Origin: an uncultured Bacteroidales bacterium
Lineage (GTDB): Bacteria; Bacteroidota; Bacteroidia; Bacteroidales; Bacteroidaceae
Reading direction: 5' to 3'
DNA: 44,973 bases
Assembly: GCA_902768605.1 (NCBI GenBank)
Contig: CACXLY010000008.1
Coordinates: forward strand, 13,577 to 58,549
A program made the translations under genes and the position numbers. The notes below the pieces were generated by a model. It saw only the letters and a list, made by a program, of their open reading frames with translations. It was not told the origin of the DNA and did no database searches. Positions 39,502-44,973 of the stretch are shown here, piece by piece (positions within the stretch are counted from its first letter, which is position 1; each line of letters begins with the position of its first letter).

Positions 39502-40872
39502 ATGTTGACTATAGAGGAACAAATAGAGCATTTTGCCAAACTGACGCCAGACAAGCCGGCTGTCATCACAAGCAATGAAATTCTCTCCTACTCGTCTCTT
39601 TGGAAACGCATCCGTGAGAAAGCGAGGCAGTTGAGCGAGGAAGGCCTTCGTGTTGGTCAGCCTTATGTCTTCCTGACGACTGGCGACGAGCATTTCATCG
39701 TGACCTACCTGGCCGTTCATCTTTGCGGAGCCATTGCCGTTCCCCTTGAAGCCTCAACGCCACAAGAACGTCAGCAGCAAATCCGCGAAGAGCTAAAACT
39801 TCAGGACTCCCTAACTCCCTTCAACGGGAATGAAATGGTAAATGGTAAATGGTCAAATGGTAAATGCTCCGACATTCTCTACACCACCGGCACGACGGGC
39901 AAGGCAAAGGGCGTGATGCTCTCGGCGAAAGCATGGACGGCCAATGCCGAAAACCTCATCGACAGGCTTGGCTTCACCCCTGAACTGCTCTTCATCATCT
40001 GCGGACCGATGAACCATCTGGGCAGCCTCTCCAAGATATACCCCACGCTCATGACGGGCGCTACATTATATATAATGGAGAGTCTGAAGGACCTGAACGC
40101 TTTCTTCTCCGTCTTCGAACTGCCCTTCACGAAGTTTGCCACGTTCCTCGTCCCCTCGAGCATCAGGATGCTTCTGCAGGTTGCCTCAAAGAACTTGGCC
40201 GACGTCGCCTCGAAGATTGACTTCATCGAGACGGGAGCCGCGCCTATCTCACAAAGCGACATGGAAAGCCTCTGCCGCATACTGCCCTCTTCTCGCCTCT
40301 TCAACACCTATGCTTCGACAGAGACGGGCATCGTCTGCAGCTACGAGTACAGCAAGTACGGCTGCGAGCCCGGACTCTTGGGCAAGCCGATGAAGCACTC
40401 CTCGGTTCGCATCGACGAGGGAGGCAGAGTGGTTTGTTCGGGCGCGACCATCATGTCGGGCTACGCAGGTGCTCCCGAGCTGACGGCCGACGTCCTTCGA
40501 GACGGAGAAGTCTTCACTTCCGATATCGGCACTTTGGACAAGCAAGGGATGCTTCGCCTGCAGGGACGGCAGGACGATGTCATCAACGTGGGCGGATACA
40601 AGGTGAACCCTGCTGAGGTGGAAGACGCAGTAAGCGGGTTCGAGCCAATCGCCAACTGCATCTGCATCCCTGCCCGACACATCCTGCTCGGCACGGTACC
40701 CAAGCTGCTTTATGTCCCCAAGCAAGGGCATGAGGTCAAGCCTCGGGACATCGCCGATTTCCTCCGAGGACACATCGAAAGCTACAAAATACCCCTACTC
40801 TACGAGGCTGTTGATGCCATCAGGCACACCTACAACGGCAAACTCGACCGAAAATCTTACCAAAAGTATTAG
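39502..40872 (+). CDS. AMP-binding acyl/aryl-ACP ligase
   Basis: 456 aa from ATG 39502. The ANL-family motifs are clear: YTTGTTGKAKGVMLSA (A3, about residues 130-145), NTYASTETGIV (A5), DIGTLDKQGMLRLQGRQDD (A7/A8) and INVGGYKVNPAEVED (A8), then the A10 Lys in YNGKLDRKSY at the end. The enzyme would activate an aryl or fatty acid with ATP and load it on an ACP, probably ACP3 next door. It is somewhat shorter than typical family members. A run of atggtaaatgg words (39833-39872) is read in frame as NEMVNGKWSNGKC just before the A3 motif. An upstream ATG at 39433 would add 23 residues from a repeat and is less likely. Confidence 0.88.
   Translation: MLTIEEQIEHFAKLTPDKPAVITSNEILSYSSLWKRIREKARQLSEEGLRVGQPYVFLTTGDEHFIVTYLAVHLCGAIAVPLEASTPQERQQQIREELKLQDSLTPFNGNEMVNGKWSNGKCSDILYTTGTTGKAKGVMLSAKAWTANAENLIDRLGFTPELLFIICGPMNHLGSLSKIYPTLMTGATLYIMESLKDLNAFFSVFELPFTKFATFLVPSSIRMLLQVASKNLADVASKIDFIETGAAPISQSDMESLCRILPSSRLFNTYASTETGIVCSYEYSKYGCEPGLLGKPMKHSSVRIDEGGRVVCSGATIMSGYAGAPELTADVLRDGEVFTSDIGTLDKQGMLRLQGRQDDVINVGGYKVNPAEVEDAVSGFEPIANCICIPARHILLGTVPKLLYVPKQGHEVKPRDIADFLRGHIESYKIPLLYEAVDAIRHTYNGKLDRKSYQKY
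39833..39872 (+). repeat. gaaatggtaaatggtaaatg words in frame in the ligase
   Basis: Four atggtaaatggt-type units immediately before the conserved ATP-binding motif of the ligase. Confidence 0.7.
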
Positions 40873-40876
40873 TAAT

Positions 40877-42934
40877 ATGTCAAAACAAAACCTTTTTAAT
40901 GCGAAATGGGTGCTTCTGCCCATGCTTCTTCTGCCTCTCTGCATGATGGCGAAGAAAGAGAGAATTCTGTCACCTGACGGCCTTACCTATCTCGATGTGA
41001 AACTCGAGGACGGCCGCCTCACCTACTCTGCCGGCTATCGACAACTCGTGAAAGCCAAGAAGAAAGGTGCCGCGCCCGACACGCTCGATGTGCCTATGCT
41101 GCTCGACTCGCCCCTCGGCCTCTACACCAACGTGGCCGACCTGAGCAAAGACCTTGAGTACATACGGCAGGAAACGCCAGAAAACATATCTCACAAGACA
41201 GAATATCGTCTGCGACAAGGCAAACAGAGCGAGATAAGTGCCGAGGAGAACAGCCTCCTCCTCATGTTCACCAATCCCGAAGCAAAGAAGCGAAAACTGA
41301 TGATGATGGTCGCGTTCCGAGTCTTCAACAATAACATCGCCTACAGCTACCGCATCATGCAAGGACAAGGAAGCCAGACCACAGCAATCGTTGTGACGGG
41401 CGAGGCTTCGGGTTTCCGTCTGCCAACGGATGCCACAGCCTTCATCTGTCCGCAGAGCGACCCGATGGTGGGATGGATGCAAACAAAGCCAAGTTACGAA
41501 GAAGGATACATCTGGGACGAACCCATCACGAAACGTAGTCAGTACGGACACGGCTGGACCTTCCCCTGCCTCTTCCATGAGGGCGACAAAGGCTGGCTCC
41601 TAATAAGCGAGACAGGCGTCAGCAGCAACTATTGTGGCAGTCATCTCAGCGATGCCACACCCGATGGACTCTTCACCATCGCCTTCCCTATGGAGGGAGA
41701 AAACAATGGCTTCGGCAGCACAGGTGCTCAGCTGGGACTGGCCGACTGCAAAATATCTCCCTACGACTGGATGACGCAATGGACGCCCTATCGCACCATT
41801 ACCTTCGGCCCAACGCTGAAGCCCATCGTGGAGACCACCATCACCTGGGACGTCGTGGAGCAGCTCTATGAGCCAAGCATCGACTATAAGGGCTCGCGCA
41901 ACACTTGGTCGTGGATTATCTGGCAAGACCCGAGCATCAACTACGACGACCAGGTGAAGTATATCGACCTGGCTGCCAGCCTCGGTTGGGAAGGCTGCCT
42001 CATCGACGGCGGCTGGTACGAGAACATCGGACGCACGGGCATGGAGAAGCTCTTTGCTTACTGCAAGGAGAAAGGCGTGCGCCCATGGGTGTGGTACAAC
42101 AGTAATGGCGGCTGGAACAACGCTCCGCAGAGTGCCCGCCAGTGCATGCACAACCCTATCGTCCGCAAGAAGGAGATGAAGTGGCTGCGCGATGGTGGTG
42201 TGGCCGGCATCAAGGTGGACTTCTTCGGTGGCGACAAGCAGGAGACCATGCGACTCTATGAAGCCATACTCTCCGACGCTAACGACTTCGGCATTCAGGT
42301 CATCTTCCACGGCTGCACGATGCCGCGAGGATGGGAGAAGATGTATCCCAACTATTGCAGCTCGGAAGCCGTCCTGGCCAGCGAGAACCTATACTTCAGC
42401 CAAGGTTTCTGCGAGATGGAAGCTCGCCACGCATGTCTGCATCCCTTTGTCCGCAATACAACCGGCTCGATGGAATATGGCGGCACAGTCCTCCAGAAGC
42501 GCCTCCACAAAGACCCAGACAAGGGCAATACGCGTCGCACCTCTGATGCCTTTGAGCTCGCTACAGCCATCGTCTTCCAGTCGAGCGGCCAGAACTTCGC
42601 CCTCACGCCTCGCAACCTCACCGAGCAGCCTCAGTTCGAGATTGACTTCATGAAGCAGGTGCCGACCACTTGGGACGAGACGCGCTTCATCGACGGCTAC
42701 CCGGGGAAATATGTAGTCTTGGCACGCCGCCACGCCGACCAGTGGTACATCGCCGCTCTCAATGCTCAGAAAGAGCCGCTCACCTTGTCGCTCGACATCA
42801 AGGGCTACAACGTGAAGAGCCTCATCACGGATGAAGCAGACATCACGAACACCGTATCTCTTCCTCTAAAAGCCGACAAGAAGGGCAACGTGACGTTGAC
42901 CGTCCTGCCAAACGGCGGAGCAGTCATGTACTGA
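40877..42934 (+). CDS. Glycoside hydrolase family 97 enzyme
   Basis: 685 aa with a signal peptide (about 1-25, VLLPMLLLPLCMMAKK). The N-terminal beta-sandwich and the (beta/alpha)8 barrel with SWIIWQDPSINYDDQVKYID, GWEGCLIDGGWY and GIKVDFFGG are typical of GH97. The Asp in KVDF is where retaining GH97 alpha-galactosidases have their nucleophile; inverting SusB-type alpha-glucosidases lack it, so an alpha-galactosidase-like activity is more likely. The SSEAVLASENLYF segment may carry the acid/base Glu. It starts 4 nt after the ligase stop, so it is probably co-transcribed with the polyene-type operon although its role there is unclear. Confidence 0.87.
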   Translation: MSKQNLFNAKWVLLPMLLLPLCMMAKKERILSPDGLTYLDVKLEDGRLTYSAGYRQLVKAKKKGAAPDTLDVPMLLDSPLGLYTNVADLSKDLEYIRQETPENISHKTEYRLRQGKQSEISAEENSLLLMFTNPEAKKRKLMMMVAFRVFNNNIAYSYRIMQGQGSQTTAIVVTGEASGFRLPTDATAFICPQSDPMVGWMQTKPSYEEGYIWDEPITKRSQYGHGWTFPCLFHEGDKGWLLISETGVSSNYCGSHLSDATPDGLFTIAFPMEGENNGFGSTGAQLGLADCKISPYDWMTQWTPYRTITFGPTLKPIVETTITWDVVEQLYEPSIDYKGSRNTWSWIIWQDPSINYDDQVKYIDLAASLGWEGCLIDGGWYENIGRTGMEKLFAYCKEKGVRPWVWYNSNGGWNNAPQSARQCMHNPIVRKKEMKWLRDGGVAGIKVDFFGGDKQETMRLYEAILSDANDFGIQVIFHGCTMPRGWEKMYPNYCSSEAVLASENLYFSQGFCEMEARHACLHPFVRNTTGSMEYGGTVLQKRLHKDPDKGNTRRTSDAFELATAIVFQSSGQNFALTPRNLTEQPQFEIDFMKQVPTTWDETRFIDGYPGKYVVLARRHADQWYIAALNAQKEPLTLSLDIKGYNVKSLITDEADITNTVSLPLKADKKGNVTLTVLPNGGAVMY

Positions 42935-42996
42935 AAGAAAGTTGCCGGCTAAAAACATTTATTACGATTCACTTGGCAATATTCACTAATTCTTCG

Positions 42997-43004
42997 TATC
43001 TTTG
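42997..43004 (+). promoter_or_regulatory. Promoter box of the toxin-antitoxin operon
   Basis: TATCTTTG, 27 nt before the ATG at 43032; a TTGG about 20 nt upstream serves as the -33 box. Confidence 0.65.
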
Positions 43005-43031
43005 CATTCGAAAACATATTTATCATCAATT

Positions 43032-43262
43032 ATGGCTAATATTGCGACAATGCCCAAACAAGGGCAAATACTTGTAAATGTTGACGATATTACAATGTTC
43101 GAACAGCTCCGACAAGCAATTAGCATGTTGAAAGGCGTAGTATCTGTCAAGCTGAAACCTCAGTCAAAGACTGGTATGGACCGTGCCATAGAGGACATAA
43201 AGAAGGGACGCGTCTATGAAGCTAAGAGCGTAGAAGACCTTATCAAGCAGTGCAAGGGATGA
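43032..43262 (+). CDS. Antitoxin of a YafQ-type toxin-antitoxin pair
   Basis: 76 aa. A short protein with a helix-rich centre (MFEQLRQAISMLKGVVSVKL) and a charged C terminus (RVYEAKSVEDLIKQCKG). I do not recognise a named antitoxin fold with certainty; the role is assigned because the stop overlaps the start of a YafQ-like toxin (ATGA). ATG 43032 follows the promoter with a normal short leader; a more upstream start would overlap the promoter box. Confidence 0.8.
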   Translation: MANIATMPKQGQILVNVDDITMFEQLRQAISMLKGVVSVKLKPQSKTGMDRAIEDIKKGRVYEAKSVEDLIKQCKG

Positions 43263-43534
43263 AATACACGCTTAAGTTCACCGGTGAATTCCGTCGTTCG
43301 CTGAAACGATGCCTTAAACGAGGATACAAAGAACAACTGTTGACTGATGTGCTTAACATTCTTGCTGAAGAAGGATGTTTGCCTGAGAAGTATCACCCTC
43401 ATATCCTTCACGGCAAATACGAAGGCTTTTGGGAATGTCACATCCAACCCGACTGGCTGCTTATATGGGATCAAAACGATAGTGAGCTTGTGCTCCTCAT
43501 GACCAATACCGGCACTCATTCTGACCTCTTCTAA
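43259..43534 (+). CDS. YafQ-family mRNA interferase toxin
   Basis: 91 aa, RelE/ParE superfamily. GKYEGFWECHIQPDWLLIWD with the later NTGTHSDLF matches the YafQ pattern (G..kg..e.HI.pDwlLiy...tGtHs.LF), including the His residues used for ribosome-dependent mRNA cleavage. The start ATG 43259 overlaps the antitoxin stop. A hairpin terminator follows at 43554. Confidence 0.88.
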   Translation: MKYTLKFTGEFRRSLKRCLKRGYKEQLLTDVLNILAEEGCLPEKYHPHILHGKYEGFWECHIQPDWLLIWDQNDSELVLLMTNTGTHSDLF

Positions 43535-43553
43535 TATATTGCAAAACACAAAT

Positions 43554-43585
43554 AAGGCTGGCAACTATGAGTTACCAGCCTTTCT
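43554..43585. terminator. Bidirectional terminator between the toxin gene and the tRNAs
   Basis: AAGGCTGG-CAAC pairs with GTTACCAGCCTT (one bulge) and is followed by TTCTTT. On the minus strand it lies just after tRNA-Leu(CAG). Confidence 0.7.
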
Positions 43586-43588
43586 TTG

Positions 43589-43669
43589 TGCCCAGAACAG
43601 GACTCGAACCTGCACGCCTCGCGGCACGCGCACCTGAAACGCGCGCGTCTACCATTCCGCCACCTGGGC
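43589..43669 (-). tRNA. tRNA-Leu (CAG)
   Basis: On the minus strand: acceptor GCCCAGG pairs with TCTGGGC (one G-U), GCGGAATGGTAGACGC D arm, anticodon loop TTTCAGG reading CAG, long variable arm, GGTTCGAGTCC T arm, discriminator A, no encoded CCA. Length 81 nt. Confidence 0.93.
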
Positions 43670-43745
43670 ATCATAGTTAAGAGTTAAGAGGTCATAGTTT
43701 ATCTCTTCACTCATCACTAATCTCTAAAACATTAATAAACTAGAA

Positions 43746-43776
43746 AGGAAAACGAGACCCCTTAAAGCCTCGTTTG
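43746..43776 (-). terminator. Hairpin after tRNA-Gly
   Basis: On the minus strand AAACGAG...CTCGTTTT folds, with a T-rich tail, directly after tRNA-Gly. Confidence 0.55.
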
Positions 43777-43849
<73 letters not shown>

Positions 43850-43860
43850 CTGACATTATG

Positions 43861-43942
43861 TGAAGAGGAGGAGACTCGAACTCCCACGCCTCGCGGCACT
43901 ACCACCTCAAAGTAGCGCGTCTACCAATTCCGCCACCTCTCC
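43861..43942 (-). tRNA. tRNA-Leu (GAG)
   Basis: Acceptor GGAGAGG pairs with CCTCTTC (one G-U), anticodon loop TTTGAGG reading GAG, long variable arm, T arm GGGAG-TTCGAGT-CTCCT, discriminator A. Length 82 nt. The three tRNAs are in one direction. Confidence 0.93.
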
Positions 43943-44235
43943 AACTTAATGTTGTCTTTCCAGTAATTTCGGCTGCCCTTGCGAGCAGGCCTTGAAGTCA
44001 TTTCCTCTGAAACGCGTTTGCAAAGGTACAGCTTTTTTTGAAACTGACAAAACTTTCCGCAACTTTTTTCTTCTTTTGCCGCATTTTTGTCCTTTTCTGC
44101 AAAAAACTCAAGCAATTGATACAGCAGTTGACATAATGGAAGCCTGAACCGAAGGTCGACGGTCGCTCCGCCTGAGCCTGACCGTTCCGGCTTTGCCGCC
44201 TGAGCACCTACGGAGCGCAAGAAAGGGAGAAGGAA

Positions 44236-44425
44236 AGCCTGAAAGGCTGGAAAGACTACAGGCGGGGGTGAAACCCCCGTAACAAGTGCAAGCGGGAAAA
44301 AGAACCCTGAAAGGGTGGAGAGATTTCTGATGTTCTGTCGTGCTTTCAGCACTTAGATGCTACGATATCTCCTTTACGGGGGTTTCACCCCCGCCTATGT
44401 TCTTATCAGGCTTTCAGCCTTCATC
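44236..44425. repeat. Large inverted extragenic repeat (two-hairpin element, two copies head to head)
   Basis: GGCGGGGGTGAAACCCCCG plus TAA at 44261-44282 is matched exactly by its reverse complement at 44374-44395. Outside them agcctgaaaggctgg and caggctttcagcct also pair. Each arm is itself a hairpin. A related single copy is at 1-110. It carries the features of a dispersed REP/BIME-like element. No intact gene is seen in 43943-44460. Confidence 0.7.
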
Positions 44426-44462
44426 CCACCCGTCATAGCTCTTTAACCCATCCGAAAAGCGT

Positions 44463-44752
44463 GCCAACTACTATATCATTACCAAAACTCAAGTATATTT
44501 GGCTTTTTGCTCGCGAATGTGGCGCTGACGCTTTGCTATCAGACAGACACGATGCTCCACAAGAACCTGCTTCGTATGGAAAAGGAGTTTGTGGAGCAAG
44601 GCGGCATCAAAGAGCGCATGCACGCAGCCCGCACGGGTTATCGCCAAGCACAAGACGAGGAACTGGCAAGGCTCAGGCAAGAGGTGCCAGCCCTGAAAGA
44701 AGAGATACGCCGCCTCAAAGCCCTGCTGGAAGAACGGGGAATAAGCTATTAG
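44463..44752 (+). pseudogene. Truncated, frameshifted four-helix-bundle protein gene
   Basis: The C-terminal part of a four-helix-bundle (suffix-domain) protein can be read from 44507: LLANVALTLCYQTDTML, then EKEFVEQGGIKERMHAAR and a coiled-coil tail ending EERGISY. The preceding helix NYYIITKTQVYLAF is present but in another frame, so a frameshift lies in the T run at 44504-44508. Everything upstream is replaced by the extragenic inverted repeat, so the N terminus is lost. It is read as a remnant. Confidence 0.6.
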
Positions 44753-44753
44753 C

Positions 44754-44860
44754 GATTATTGCTGTCCGGTAAAAGTTAAAAAGCTATCAATCATGTGTCC
44801 GCAGTGCCGATAAATAGGCTCTACGGACTGGTTCGGTGCTTTTCCCCGACAACAATGATA
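44754..44860. repeat. Inverted copies of the ttattgctgtccgg / ggtgcttttcccc word
   Basis: attattgctgtccggtaaaag (44756 onwards) is the approximate reverse complement of gcttttccccgacaacaatgat (about 44840-44860). Both match the left end at 78-103. Confidence 0.5.
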
Positions 44861-44916
44861 TCACTGCCTTTTTTATTCGCTCTGTTGCCCGATTTCTACC
44901 AGGTAATTCGTTGCTG

Positions 44917-44973
44917 CATCGCGACTCAGCAATTGCTGCATGGCGACAAAGCAATTGCTGCATCGCCATGCAG
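44917..44973. repeat. gcaattgctgcatcgcgactca tandem units at the window end
   Basis: Three degenerate units of about 22 nt, each with ttgctgcat-gcgac/cagcaa, cut by the end of the window. Same size class as the arrays at 4111, 14927 and 31228. Confidence 0.6.

Overview
The window looks like a Prevotella-type Bacteroidales chromosome. The evidence is the Bacteroidetes promoter form (TTG about 20 nt upstream of TAnnTTTG) before many genes, weak or absent Shine-Dalgarno sites, a PorQ-type type IX secretion gene, a split TonB/ExbB/ExbD set with two ExbD genes, a smalltalk mini-protein beside an HU gene, a GH97 glycosidase, and surface proteins with Listeria-Bacteroides repeats. No rRNA, integrase, relaxase, CRISPR array or complete insertion sequence was seen.

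Layout. Bases 1-5,702 are an accessory island: an unrecognised 400-aa gene with its own promoter and terminator, an iteron-like phased repeat array, a RepA-like ATPase, a DUF6371-type zinc-finger primase-like protein, an HU-like DNA-binding protein with a structured leader and a 76-nt tandem repeat after it, and a smalltalk peptide. Bases 6,050-11,553 hold a large surface adhesin-like protein with an overlapping 59-aa gene, and a divergent GT-C-like membrane protein. Bases 11,657-23,185 are mostly core genes: a DUF1573 protein, meaB, ispH, an MNT-HEPN pair, cmk, porQ, tonB, a polyprenyl synthase, tatD, tRNA-Ser(GGA), and exbB, an unknown membrane gene, exbD and exbD.

Bases 23,507-40,872 are an aryl-polyene/flexirubin-like lipid biosynthesis locus. 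The first half carries a ketosynthase, a methyltransferase, an acyl carrier protein (ACP), an LpxL-like acyltransferase, a ketosynthase fusion, a second ACP and a second ketosynthase fusion. The second half carries an SMR-like membrane protein, LolA, a glycosyltransferase-acyltransferase fusion, an esterase, an MMPL exporter, a third ACP and an aryl/acyl-ACP ligase. A GH97 glycosidase follows 4 nt later. An unrelated Ig-like surface protein on the opposite strand separates the halves. No ketoreductase, dehydratase, thioesterase or ammonia-lyase gene is present, so these steps must be supplied in trans or the product differs from known aryl polyenes. The expected logic is that the ligase loads an aryl starter on an ACP, the ketosynthases extend it, the methyltransferase and acyl/glycosyl transferases decorate it and join it to a lipid, and MMPL plus LolA move it to the outer membrane. 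Bases 43,032-44,973 hold a YafQ toxin-antitoxin pair, three tRNAs and a broken four-helix-bundle gene inside inverted extragenic repeats.

The strangest property is a large set of dispersed short word-like repeats (aattaag, agtgaaa, aaatcgt, ccccaaccctccaaagg, ctctgag, 9-nt and 22-nt units). They fill the intergenic gaps and also sit in frame inside at least nine genes, including ketosynthases, the exporter, the ligase and signal peptides.
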